Shown here in pieces: positions 45,169-53,442 of a stretch of DNA of 64,000 bases. The DNA is taken from the NCBI GenBank assembly GCA_035571275.1, contig DATMKQ010000065.1, positions 1-64,000 of the forward strand, in the 5' to 3' direction. A program made the position numbers and the translations under genes. This stretch comes from Trebonia sp035571275. GTDB taxonomy: Bacteria > Actinomycetota > Actinomycetes > Streptosporangiales > Streptosporangiaceae. Under the pieces are notes generated by a model, which was given only the letters and a program-made list of their open reading frames with translations, did not search any database and was not told the origin of the DNA. Numbering within the stretch: the first letter of the stretch is position 1; each line of letters begins with the position of its first letter.

Positions 45169-46230
45169 ATGGCGAAAAAAGGACGGGTGTTCCTCCGCGG
45201 AATGACCTCGGAGCACTACGGCCTGAAAGAGTTCCGGTCGGCACAGCTTGCCGCGCCACGAGTGCGCGACGACTCCGTGGTGGTCGATGACGCGAAGGTC
45301 GCGCCCTCCGGCGACTCCGACCAGTCCAGGACCTGGTGGCGGGTCGGACCCGGGGACGACCCGTTCCTGACCCAGACGCTCCAGGTGCATTTCGTGCAGC
45401 TGCCGCCGCGGTCGTCCAACCACGGCCACGGGCATCAGAACGAGGCCGCCTTCTACATCCTCGAAGGCCGCGGCTACGAGATCCACGACGGCCAGCGGTA
45501 CGACTGGGCCCAGGACGACCTCGTGCTCGTGCACACCGATTCCGTCCACCGGCACTTCAACCCCTACGACGAGCAGGCGACCGCCCTCGTGATGAAGGCG
45601 AAGTGCGCGTGGATGTACCTGGGGCTGATCCAGCAGGGCCGCAGCGGCCCGCTGCCCGACGGTGACAGGTTCGGGCCGCGCGAGGACTGGTCGCAGATCT
45701 GGACGCCCGGCGTAGCGAGCCGCAAGAAGGTCGTCAAGCCGGACGACACGCGCTGGGAGACCACCCCGCTGGGCCGGGTGCGCGTGCTGTCGGCGCCGGA
45801 CCTGACCGAAGTCCGCACGTTCAGCGTCGACGTCTTCGAACTTGACATCCCGGCCGGGAGCCGGTCGGGCAAGCGGTGGCACATGGCCGACGAGATCCTC
45901 TACGTGCTGTCGGGCTCGGGGTACAGCCTGCACTGGGAAGTAGCCGCCGACCTCGACGAGAAGTACTACGCCAGGATTGCCAAGGAGCCGACCCGGCACG
46001 AGATCAAGCCCGGCGACACGCTCTACGTCCCGCAAAACACGATCGCGCAGCACTTCAGCGCCGACGGGCAGCCGCTGCGGCTGCTCTCCGGGCAGAACCG
46101 CCTGTTCAAGCAGCTTGGCTACGACCGCGTGGCGTACCTGGAGAACGCTCCCGAATTCGACACCGCCCTCCTGGCGGAAGCGGAAGCGGGCGCGGAGGCG
46201 CAGGCGGTAGCGGAAGCGGTAAAGGCATGA
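45169..46230 (+). CDS. Double-cupin protein, probable metal-dependent enzyme
   Basis: 353 aa with two cupin barrels. The first has HGHGHQNEAAFYILEGRGYEI and DSVHRHFNPYD (His/Glu metal ligands); the second has KRWHMADEILYVLSGSGYSLHW and NTIAQHFSADGQ. The architecture is that of bicupin dioxygenases such as gentisate 1,2-dioxygenase, but the sequence is not close enough for me to name a substrate. The C-terminus is an Ala/Glu-rich tail. It overlaps the methyltransferase gene by four bases. Confidence 0.75.
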   Translation: MAKKGRVFLRGMTSEHYGLKEFRSAQLAAPRVRDDSVVVDDAKVAPSGDSDQSRTWWRVGPGDDPFLTQTLQVHFVQLPPRSSNHGHGHQNEAAFYILEGRGYEIHDGQRYDWAQDDLVLVHTDSVHRHFNPYDEQATALVMKAKCAWMYLGLIQQGRSGPLPDGDRFGPREDWSQIWTPGVASRKKVVKPDDTRWETTPLGRVRVLSAPDLTEVRTFSVDVFELDIPAGSRSGKRWHMADEILYVLSGSGYSLHWEVAADLDEKYYARIAKEPTRHEIKPGDTLYVPQNTIAQHFSADGQPLRLLSGQNRLFKQLGYDRVAYLENAPEFDTALLAEAEAGAEAQAVAEAVKA

Positions 46231-46976
46231 CCGCGTCATCGTCAGGGCATGATGTGGCGATGAGCCAGGGCGAGCAAGCGGCGGCCGCCTGGCGGGACGC
46301 GACATTCGCCCAGTCCTGGGCCGATAATGACGTGTTCCGTGACCTGCTCCAGTTCCCCCGGCTGATGGCCGCCGCCATCGTTGCGGGCGACAACCCGGAG
46401 CCCGTGACCGTAGTCGACATCGGCGCCGGGCCAGGCGCCGTGCTGGCGATCTTTCTCGAGCAGTTCCCGTCGGCGCGAGGCGTCTGGTCGGACGCCTCAG
46501 AGCCCATGCTCGAGCTGGCGAAGGAGCGGCTGGCCCCGTTCGGCGATCGCGTCGAGTACCGGCTCGCCGACATGACCGACCTCGACCACGCCGGCCTGCC
46601 GACGAGCGCGGACGTCATCACGACCTCCAGGGCGGCCCACCACCTGGACCGTGACGGCCTGCACGCCTTCTACGCGGCCGCGGCCGCCCGGCTCGCGCCG
46701 GGCGGCTGGCTGGTCAACCTCGACCACATCGGCCCCGCCAGCCAGGCCGGACCGCCCGCCGCGGCCGGGTTCGACGACGTATGGGACCAGCGCCTGCGGG
46801 CGGCGCGCAAGAAGTTCGGTGTCTCGCCCGACGCCTCACCCAAGCATCACCACAACTATCCGCTCACCAGCATCGCCGACCACCTCGACGCGTTCGCGGC
46901 GGCGGGGATCACCGACGTCGAGATCCCGTGGCGGGCGTTCTACACGTGCCTGTTCATGGGCCGCGAGGCCGCCTGA
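46227..46976 (+). CDS. Class I SAM-dependent methyltransferase
   Basis: 249 aa. SAM motif I is VVDIGAGPGA and the acidic ribose-binding residue follows in VWSDASEPMLELAKERL; the motif after beta-4 is ITTSRAAHHLD and the C-terminal part includes LAPGGWLVNLDHI. Substrate unknown, perhaps an O-methyl transfer on the pathway compound. The start overlaps the cupin stop (ATGA), indicating coupled translation. Confidence 0.85.
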   Translation: MTASSSGHDVAMSQGEQAAAAWRDATFAQSWADNDVFRDLLQFPRLMAAAIVAGDNPEPVTVVDIGAGPGAVLAIFLEQFPSARGVWSDASEPMLELAKERLAPFGDRVEYRLADMTDLDHAGLPTSADVITTSRAAHHLDRDGLHAFYAAAAARLAPGGWLVNLDHIGPASQAGPPAAAGFDDVWDQRLRAARKKFGVSPDASPKHHHNYPLTSIADHLDAFAAAGITDVEIPWRAFYTCLFMGREAA

Positions 46977-47019
46977 CCAACCCGCCCCGGAAGACGACGG
47001 AAAGACAGGACAGACAGCC

Positions 47020-48312
47020 ATGCTGAAGCAGGAGATCAACGAGCTGCTCACGCAGACAGGCCCGGGGACGCCGATGGGCGCCCTGTTCCGGCAGTACTGG
47101 ACGCCCGCCCTCCTCGCGGAGGAGCTTCCAGAAGACGACTGTCCGCCGGTGCGCGTGAAGCTGTTGTCGGAGCGGCTGATCGCGTTTCGTGACACCGAGG
47201 GCCGGTACGGCCTGATGGACGAGTTCTGCGCGCACCGCGGCGTGTCGCTGTGGTTCGGCCGGAACGAGGAATCGGGGCTGCGCTGCAGCTACCACGGGTG
47301 GAAGTACGACGTCACCGGGCAGTGCATCGAGATACCGTCCGAGCCGGCGATCAGGCACAGCAGCCTGTGCGCGAAGATCAAGCTCAAGAGCTACCCGCTG
47401 GTCAAGATCGGCGACGTGCTGTGGACGTACATGGGCGACCCGGCGCGGACACCAGACCTGCCGCAGTGGGAGTTCGCGCGGGTCGCGCCCGAGCAGACCT
47501 ACACCTCCAAGCGGTGGCAGGAGTGCAACTGGCTGCAGGCGCTCGAGGGCGGCATCGACTCCAGCCACGTCTCCTGGCTGCACTCCGGCGGGCTGAAGAC
47601 CGATCCGCTGTTCAAGGGCGCGCGCGGCAACAAGTACAACTTGGCCGACATGAAGCCGTACTTCGAGGTGGCCGAGTCCGACGGCGGCCTGTTCATCGGG
47701 GCCCGCAGGAACGCCGAGGAAGGGCAGTACTACTGGCGGATCACCCCGTGGGTGATGCCGAGCTTCACGATGATCCCGCCCCGCGGCGACCACCCGATCC
47801 ACGGCCACTTCTGGATCCCGATCGATGACGAGAACTGCTGGGTGTACAGCTACGACTACCACCCGACCCGCCCGCTCAGCGCGGCAGAACTCCAGGCCAT
47901 GAAGGACGGGCATGGCGTGCACAACGAGTACGTCCCCGGCACGTTCCGCCCGCTGCAGAATAAGGACAACGACTACATGATGGACCGCGCCGCCCAAAAG
48001 CGCGGCGACACCTACTCCGGGGTCAAGGGCATCTCGATGCAGGACGCGTCCTTGCAGGAGAGCATGGGACCGATCGTGGACCGCGGCAAGGAGCGGCTGG
48101 TCTCGACGGACAGCGGCATCATCATGGCGCGGCGCAAGCTGTGGCGGGCCGTGGAGGAACTCCGCGACTCGGGCGTGCGCCCGCCCGGGGTCGACGTCGC
48201 GCACCAGATGGTCAGGTCGGCCGCCGTGGTGCTGCCGATGGACCAGTCGTTCGTCGAAGGCTGCGGCGACGCGCTGCGGGCGCGGCCGGGCGAGAAGCAC
48301 GCGTCCGTCTGA
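47020..48312 (+). CDS. Rieske non-heme iron oxygenase, phthalate-4,5-dioxygenase-like alpha subunit
   Basis: 430 aa. The Rieske 2Fe-2S ligands are C70-x-H72 and C89-x2-H92 (CAHRG and CSYHGW). The catalytic domain has the iron-site region EGGIDSSHVSWLHSG with two His. The N-terminus (LLTQTGPGTPMGALFRQYW) resembles phthalate 4,5-dioxygenase oxygenase components and related one-subunit monooxygenases. It would attack an aromatic ring or remove a methyl group using electrons from the ferredoxin and reductase encoded upstream. Substrate open. Confidence 0.88.
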   Translation: MLKQEINELLTQTGPGTPMGALFRQYWTPALLAEELPEDDCPPVRVKLLSERLIAFRDTEGRYGLMDEFCAHRGVSLWFGRNEESGLRCSYHGWKYDVTGQCIEIPSEPAIRHSSLCAKIKLKSYPLVKIGDVLWTYMGDPARTPDLPQWEFARVAPEQTYTSKRWQECNWLQALEGGIDSSHVSWLHSGGLKTDPLFKGARGNKYNLADMKPYFEVAESDGGLFIGARRNAEEGQYYWRITPWVMPSFTMIPPRGDHPIHGHFWIPIDDENCWVYSYDYHPTRPLSAAELQAMKDGHGVHNEYVPGTFRPLQNKDNDYMMDRAAQKRGDTYSGVKGISMQDASLQESMGPIVDRGKERLVSTDSGIIMARRKLWRAVEELRDSGVRPPGVDVAHQMVRSAAVVLPMDQSFVEGCGDALRARPGEKHASV

Positions 48313-48313
48313 C

Positions 48314-48817
48314 ATGCAGCCTGACACGCGGCGCCAGCCCACCCTGCTCGGCAGCTGCGCGCTCGCCACGACCGCGGCCGAGGCCAGGTACCGGATCAGC
48401 TACCCCGAGTTCACCCGCCGCAGCTCGCGGGTCATCGCGCTGGACGATCGGGCGGCCGCCATCGTCCGCGGGATGGCCGGCCAGCGGTGGGACGGCGGCC
48501 ACTTCCTCGTCTTCGAGTCCGCGGTTCCCGACGACGCCCTGCTGCGCTGCGCCGACGGCGGGACCGCGCTGCTGAGCGAGGAACTGGACGGCGCGGACGC
48601 CGTGGTCATGGTCGCGACGGCCGACGCGAACGCCGAGGCGGCGTCGATCATCGGGGACGCCTGCGCGGCCAGAGGCATCATGTCGGCCGGGCTGGTGGTG
48701 CCAGGAGCGGGCCCGGTCGGCGAAGTCGTGTCCGCGCTGCGGCCCAACGCGATGGTGCTCGTGCTGCTCAGGAACGCCGCGGACGTCCCTGAAGTGCTGT
48801 CGGCCCTGCGAGTCTAG
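48314..48817 (+). CDS. Unrecognised 167-aa protein in the Rieske operon
   Basis: The start codon is one base after the stop of the Rieske gene, and 11 bases separate it from the PanB-like gene. The sequence alternates strands and helices (DGADAVVMVATADANAEAASIIGDACAARGIMSAGLVV), like a small Rossmann-type or FtsZ-like alpha/beta domain, with a hydrophobic C-terminal strand AMVLVLLRNAADVPEVLSAL. No signal or membrane helix. I do not recognise a family; its position suggests an accessory role in the pathway. Confidence 0.6.
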   Translation: MQPDTRRQPTLLGSCALATTAAEARYRISYPEFTRRSSRVIALDDRAAAIVRGMAGQRWDGGHFLVFESAVPDDALLRCADGGTALLSEELDGADAVVMVATADANAEAASIIGDACAARGIMSAGLVVPGAGPVGEVVSALRPNAMVLVLLRNAADVPEVLSALRV

Positions 48818-48828
48818 GGAGCGGTGCC

Positions 48829-49635
48829 GTGAACGAGAAAGTCACGATAGGCGCGCTCGCGCGGATGAAGCGCGACGGCAAGAAGATCGTCGGCGTGGTC
48901 GCCTGGGACTACCAGATCGCCGCCATCGCGGACCGGGCCGAGGTGGAGATCGTCTCCGTCGGCGACTCGGTAGGAGTCAACCTGTGGGGTCACCGCAGCC
49001 CGCTCGAAGTGACGATGGAGCAGATGCTCATCGTGTGTCAGGCGGTCCGGCGCGCGGTCAGCCGGGCGCTGGTCAGCGTGGACATCCCGTTCGGCCCCGT
49101 TCAGGAGGGCACCGCGAGCGCCGTGCGCGCCGCCATCCGGATGGCCAAGGAAGCCGGCGCGGACCTGGTGAAGATCGACGGTGCCGCCGACTTCCCCGAG
49201 GCTGTGTCCGCCGTCGCGCGGGCCGGCGTGCCGGTCTGGGCGCAGTTCGGGATCACGCCGCAAACGGCGCTGCGGCACGGCGTGGGATACCAGGCCATGC
49301 TCGCACCCGGCGCCCAGGTGCCGCCGGGCATGAAGGACGACCTTGTCGCCGAGGCGAAACGGCTGGAGGAGGCTGGCGCCGCCCTGCTCGACTTCACCAA
49401 CTCGGGGCCCGTCGCCGGACCCGAGGTCACCCGCGCCGTGCGCATCCCCGTCATCGGCGGGGCCGGCGGCGGGCCCTGGCTCGACGGCCGGGTCCGGATG
49501 GCGCACGCGGCCATCGGCTACGCGGCGCGGACCCTCGACGACAAGCCGGACAGCTACGCCCACGTCGCGCAGGTCACGATGGACGCGCTGTCGGCACTGG
49601 CCGACGACGTCCGCGCGGGCCGGCAGATCAAGTGA
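48829..49635 (+). CDS. PanB-like (ketopantoate hydroxymethyltransferase family) enzyme
   Basis: 268 aa, GTG start. The PEP-mutase/isocitrate-lyase-type barrel of PanB is recognisable: VSVGDSVGVNLWGH (metal and substrate loop), SRALVSVDIPFGP, DLVKIDGAAD and VWAQFGITPQ. True PanB transfers a hydroxymethyl group from methylene-tetrahydrofolate to ketoisovalerate. Several PanB positions are changed, and the gene sits in a catabolic operon without panC, so a different substrate (addition or cleavage of a C1 or short acid unit) is more likely. Confidence 0.7.
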   Translation: MNEKVTIGALARMKRDGKKIVGVVAWDYQIAAIADRAEVEIVSVGDSVGVNLWGHRSPLEVTMEQMLIVCQAVRRAVSRALVSVDIPFGPVQEGTASAVRAAIRMAKEAGADLVKIDGAADFPEAVSAVARAGVPVWAQFGITPQTALRHGVGYQAMLAPGAQVPPGMKDDLVAEAKRLEEAGAALLDFTNSGPVAGPEVTRAVRIPVIGGAGGGPWLDGRVRMAHAAIGYAARTLDDKPDSYAHVAQVTMDALSALADDVRAGRQIK

Positions 49636-49642
49636 GGAACGG

Positions 49643-50500
49643 ATGCCCACAGCGGCCATCGGCGGTATCGCCACGCACTACGAGGTCACCGGGGACGGCC
49701 CGCCGCTGCTGATGTTCTCGCCGGGCGGGTTCAGCGCCACGCTGTCCAACTGGACGTCGCTGGGCATCTACGCGCGGCTGCGGCTGGTCGACCACCTGGC
49801 CAGGTCCTACACCTGCATCATGTTCGACCGGCGCGAATCCGGCGGCTCCGGCGGCCGGGTCGAGCGCATCACCTGGCCGGACTACGCCGCGCAGGGCAAG
49901 GGCCTGCTCGACCACCTCGGCATCCCCCGCGCTCACCTGATGGGCGGCTGCGTGGGCTGCTCCGCGGTCGCGGTCTTCGCCGCGTCCTGGCCGGACGCCG
50001 CGGCTTCGATGGTCCTGTACTCACCAGCCGGAGGTGCAAGGTACAGGATCACGCAGCAGAGCAGGTTCGCGCAGCACCTGTCCTATTATTCGGAACGAGG
50101 GGGGGCTGCCGTGGTCGACCTCGCCCAGACCTCCGGCCAGGTGTTCACCAAGGACCCGCGCCTCGGCCCCTGGGCCAGCGTCATCCGTGCGGATCCGGCG
50201 TTCGCGGACAGGTACCGGCACCAGGACCCGGCCGGGTACCAGACGATCGTGGCGGGGATGGCGCGGCTGCTGTTCGACCGGGACACGGTGCCTGGCCCCG
50301 AGCCCGAGGACCTGCTGCGACTCCAGATTCCCGCGCTGATCGTGCCGGGCCAGGACGCGTCGCACGCCACCTCGGCGGCGCGGTACCTGGAGGAATGCCT
50401 GCCGCGCGCGCAGTACTGGGACGTGCCGGTGAGCGGCCAGACGGAACGGACCGCGCCCGCCCGGGTGCTCGAGTTCCTAGCCTCAGCCGAGAGTCAGTGA
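49643..50500 (+). CDS. Alpha/beta hydrolase with cysteine at the nucleophile position
   Basis: 285 aa. Oxyanion-region segment LMFSPGGFS, then MFDRRESGGSGG, and the nucleophile elbow HLMGGCVGCSAV, where Cys103 takes the place of the usual Ser (G-x-C-x-G, as in dienelactone hydrolase). The acid residue would be in LIVPGQDASH, whose His and the later SGQTERT region need structural alignment. Last gene of the reductase-to-hydrolase operon; its 3' end overlaps the convergent rpiB-like gene by 18 bases. Confidence 0.75.
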   Translation: MPTAAIGGIATHYEVTGDGPPLLMFSPGGFSATLSNWTSLGIYARLRLVDHLARSYTCIMFDRRESGGSGGRVERITWPDYAAQGKGLLDHLGIPRAHLMGGCVGCSAVAVFAASWPDAAASMVLYSPAGGARYRITQQSRFAQHLSYYSERGGAAVVDLAQTSGQVFTKDPRLGPWASVIRADPAFADRYRHQDPAGYQTIVAGMARLLFDRDTVPGPEPEDLLRLQIPALIVPGQDASHATSAARYLEECLPRAQYWDVPVSGQTERTAPARVLEFLASAESQ

Positions 50501-50941
50501 CTCGCCCCGCTCGAGCGCGGCGATCTGGTCGAGGCGGTCCTGGTGACGGCCGCCCTTGAAGGGCGTGCTAAGCCACAGTTCTGCGATCAACTCGGCCAGC
50601 GCGGGCGCGACGATCTTCGCGCCTATGATGAGCACGTTGGCGTCGTTGTGCGCCCGCGCGATCTGCGTGGTGAACAGGTCGTGGCAGACTCCGGCCCGGA
50701 CGCCCGCGACCTTGTTGCACGCCATCTGCTCACCCGAACCTGAGCCGCCGATCACGATGCCCCGGTCGACGGCGCCCGCGGCGACCAGCCGGCCGACGTC
50801 GGCGCACAGCGGCGGGTAGTCCACGGTCGCGTCGCCGTTGGCGCCGCGGTCGTCTACCTCGTGGCCCCGGTCCGTGAGCCAGCCGATGAGCTGCTCCTTC
50901 ATTGCAACGCCGTTGTGGTCGGCCGCGATGGCGATCCGCAC
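50483..50941 (-). CDS. RpiB/LacAB-family sugar-phosphate isomerase
   Basis: 152 aa. Start MRIAIAADHNGVAMKEQL and core IVIGGSGSGEQMACNKVAGVRAG are typical of RpiB. The E. coli catalytic Cys position is Gly, as in the mycobacterial-type enzymes that use the Glu of GEQ instead. It interconverts ribose-5- and ribulose-5-phosphate, or a related sugar phosphate such as erythrose-4-phosphate. It is 20 bases downstream of the decarboxylase-like gene on the same strand, so it probably belongs to the island. Confidence 0.85.
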   Translation of the reverse strand: MRIAIAADHNGVAMKEQLIGWLTDRGHEVDDRGANGDATVDYPPLCADVGRLVAAGAVDRGIVIGGSGSGEQMACNKVAGVRAGVCHDLFTTQIARAHNDANVLIIGAKIVAPALAELIAELWLSTPFKGGRHQDRLDQIAALERGESLTLG

Positions 50942-50961
50942 GGTATGTCCTCCCGCGTTAT

Positions 50962-51939
50962 TCAGGCCGTCAGGCCGTGCGTGCCCTCGGCGAACAGGTC
51001 TTCTGCCGCGACCGGCCCGGCCAGGATCTTCTGGTCGACGGCGTACCGGATGAGCTGGTCGATCATCGCCCGGTTCGGTGCGATGCCGTAGGGCAGCGGG
51101 TCCCCGGCGGTGATCTCCATGACCCTGGAATACATGCGGTCGCTCGGGTCCTGGTCTCCCTCTCCCTCTCCCTCTCCCTCTCCCGCTCCCTCTCGCTTGG
51201 CGGCGAGTTCGGCGACATAGCGCTTCTTCGCGTCCGCGTAAGCGCCGAATAGGTCGGCGGCGAGGTCCGGGTGCTCGGCGAGCAGTTCGTCGCGGACAAC
51301 GACCAGGTGGTTGATCGGGTAGAAGCCGCGGTCGCGCAGCGCGCGGTAGCCCGCCTCGGCCGCGTCCGGGATCAGCGGGACGACCCCCGGGTAATCCGCG
51401 GGGATGCCGATGCCCGCGGCCAGCTCACCGGACGCGACCATCTCCGGCACGTCCTCGCCGGGGCCGGCCGGCACGACGTTCGGCGGCGGCTGGTACTCGG
51501 CCACATGCTCGTCGCCGGACAGCACCCAGGGGACGCGGCCGAGGTCAACGCCGTACTCGTCGGCCAGGATGCCGCGCGCCCACACGCCGGTCGTGACCGT
51601 GTAGCCGCGGTTGACGCCGGCCCTGCGGCCCTCCAGGTCCTTCGGGACCAGGCCGTCCGCCTTAGCGCTGCGCAGGACCGCGCCGTGGTGGAAGCCGCGG
51701 ACGCAGAACACCGGCAGGGCGGTGAACGGCTTGCCGTGCGCCTTCGCGACCAGGTAGGTGGTGAACGCCATCTCGCTGACGTCGAACTCGACAGTGCGCA
51801 CCATCCGGCGGAACGCTTGGATGAGTACAGGGACCTCCTCGAACCGGAGGCCGAAGTGGGCGGGCCGGACGGTGCCGTCCTTCAGCGCCCGGGTGGCGCC
51901 CGAGGTACGAGTCACGGTGCTGAGTGTGGTCTGACCCAT
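50962..51939 (-). CDS. 4,5-dihydroxyphthalate-decarboxylase-like protein (first copy)
   Basis: 325 aa from the ATG at 51939; a second ATG at 51957 is possible, and neither has a clear Shine-Dalgarno sequence. It matches the family by ALKDGTVRPAHFGLRFEEVPV, FDVSEMAFTTYLVAKAHGKPFTALPVF and GYTVTTGVWARGIL. The fold is that of solute-binding proteins used as decarboxylases in phthalate breakdown. A Gly/Glu repeat (GEGEGEGEG) is inserted near residue 260. It is a paralogue of the gene at 58006. Confidence 0.75.
   Translation of the reverse strand: MGQTTLSTVTRTSGATRALKDGTVRPAHFGLRFEEVPVLIQAFRRMVRTVEFDVSEMAFTTYLVAKAHGKPFTALPVFCVRGFHHGAVLRSAKADGLVPKDLEGRRAGVNRGYTVTTGVWARGILADEYGVDLGRVPWVLSGDEHVAEYQPPPNVVPAGPGEDVPEMVASGELAAGIGIPADYPGVVPLIPDAAEAGYRALRDRGFYPINHLVVVRDELLAEHPDLAADLFGAYADAKKRYVAELAAKREGAGEGEGEGEGDQDPSDRMYSRVMEITAGDPLPYGIAPNRAMIDQLIRYAVDQKILAGPVAAEDLFAEGTHGLTA
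51155..51195. repeat. TCTCCC hexanucleotide microsatellite inside the decarboxylase-like gene
   Basis: About six and a half TCTCCC units, one with a substitution, encoding Gly-Glu repeats. Length changes would add or remove two residues at a time without a frameshift. Confidence 0.85.
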
Positions 51940-51974
51940 GAGCCAAAAGCTTAGCATGGTAATCTGTCAGACCA
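51927..51974. promoter_or_regulatory. Candidate paired GntR operator between the decarboxylase-like and alcohol dehydrogenase genes
   Basis: GGTCTGAC at 51928 and GTCAGACC at 51966 are perfect inverted copies. The second lies in TGGTAATCTGTCAGACCA (51957-51974). Half-sites match those at 43608 and 45131. The pair covers the start of the minus-strand gene and the region just before the alcohol dehydrogenase. Confidence 0.55.
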
Positions 51975-52002
51975 TAAGACCTTTTACCGGGAAGGAGCGT
52001 CC

Positions 52003-53211
52003 ATGGCCGAACGCGTGCTGGCAGCGGTGAGGACCGGGCCGGGGCAGACCGAGCTGCGGGAGTTCCCGATGCCCGACATCCCGGACGACGGCGCTTTGCT
52101 CCGGGTAGAGGTCGCCGGGATCTGCGGCACCGACGTGAAGATGTACGCCAAGCCGCCGTTCGACGCGCCGGTCATCATGGGCCACGAGAACATCGGGGTC
52201 ATCGCGCGGGCCGGTCGTGCGTTCACGCAGCGCCAGGGTGTGCGGGAAGGGGACCGGGTCTTCGTCGAGCACTACGTTGGCTGCTTCCGCTGCGGATGGT
52301 GCCGGATAGGGGAGTACCGGCACTGCGAAGCCACGGACTGGCGGACCAATCCGGACGCGCGCCGCTACGGGTACACGTCGGCCGAGCACCCCTATCACCT
52401 CTGGGGCGGGTTCGCGCAGTACATGTACCTGCCGTGGAACGCCGTCCTGCACAAGGTGCCCGAGGGGGTCACCGCCGAGCTCGCCGGCATCTCGACGCCG
52501 CTGGCCAACGGCATCGAGTGGGCTCTGCTCGCCGCGGGTGTGGGCTACGACTCCACCGTGCTCATCCAGGGCCCGGGCCAGCAGGGCCTGGCCCAGACCG
52601 TGGCGTGCAAGCAGGCCGGCGCTTCGCTGATCATCGTCACCGGCACCACCAGGGACGCGGCACGCCTGGCCTTGGCGAAGAAGCTCGGCGCCGACCACGT
52701 GATCGACGTCCAGGCCGCGGACACGCTCGCCCAGATCATGCAGATCACCGGCGGCAAGGGCGTCGACGTCGTGCTCGACTGCACCTCCGGGGCGGGCGTC
52801 ACGCCTGTCTTGCTCGGCATCGACGCGCTCAAGCGACGGGAGGGCACGCTCCTCATCCAGGGCGAGCTGGCTTCATTCCCGGACTTCCCGGTAAAGAAGC
52901 TGACCGAGAAGGCGATCACGATCAAGAGCGCCCGCGGCCACAGCTTCCGCGCCTGCGAACTAGCCCTGCGCCAGCTAGCCTCCGCGCGCTTCCCCCTCGA
53001 GGAACTGGCCACCCACTCTTTCTCCCTCGCCGAAGCCGACCACGCCATCCGCGCGGTAGCCGGCGAGGTAGAAAAGGACGTAGTCCACGTCTCCCTCCTC
53101 CCCTGGCTGGACCGCGCCGCGACCGCCGTTCGCGCAACCCCTGAACGCTGTAACAGAAACAGTCGTAACGTCAGTAACAATTTCTCCACAAGATTGATAC
53201 TTCCACTTTGA
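52003..53211 (+). CDS. Zinc-dependent medium-chain alcohol dehydrogenase
   Basis: 402 aa, ATG preceded by GAAGGAG. Catalytic zinc ligands in GICGTD and GHENIG; the structural zinc site is CFRCGWCRIGEYRHC. The cofactor domain has VLIQGPGQQGLAQTV (a GxGxxG variant, GPGQQG). The C-terminal 40 residues after LLPWLDR are a non-conserved extension. It oxidises an alcohol intermediate with NAD(P); the substrate is unknown. It shares its promoter region with the divergent decarboxylase-like gene. Confidence 0.88.
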   Translation: MAERVLAAVRTGPGQTELREFPMPDIPDDGALLRVEVAGICGTDVKMYAKPPFDAPVIMGHENIGVIARAGRAFTQRQGVREGDRVFVEHYVGCFRCGWCRIGEYRHCEATDWRTNPDARRYGYTSAEHPYHLWGGFAQYMYLPWNAVLHKVPEGVTAELAGISTPLANGIEWALLAAGVGYDSTVLIQGPGQQGLAQTVACKQAGASLIIVTGTTRDAARLALAKKLGADHVIDVQAADTLAQIMQITGGKGVDVVLDCTSGAGVTPVLLGIDALKRREGTLLIQGELASFPDFPVKKLTEKAITIKSARGHSFRACELALRQLASARFPLEELATHSFSLAEADHAIRAVAGEVEKDVVHVSLLPWLDRAATAVRATPERCNRNSRNVSNNFSTRLILPL

Positions 53212-53442
53212 TACCAGCGGCCGTTACTTAGCGAAAGGCGCGAAGGCAAATTCTCGGGCGCGGGCGTTCGCCGCGATAACAGCATTTTTTGGTAGTCACA
53301 AGTCTTCTTTCTGCTACACAACCGCATCATGCTTAGCAGGGGTGCACTGTCGGAAGGCACCTCGGGCAAGGACGCCCGACGCAGAAAGGGAAACCACCAT
53401 GTCACGATCCGCCATCCCGAGACGAACACATGGGAGGGTTTG

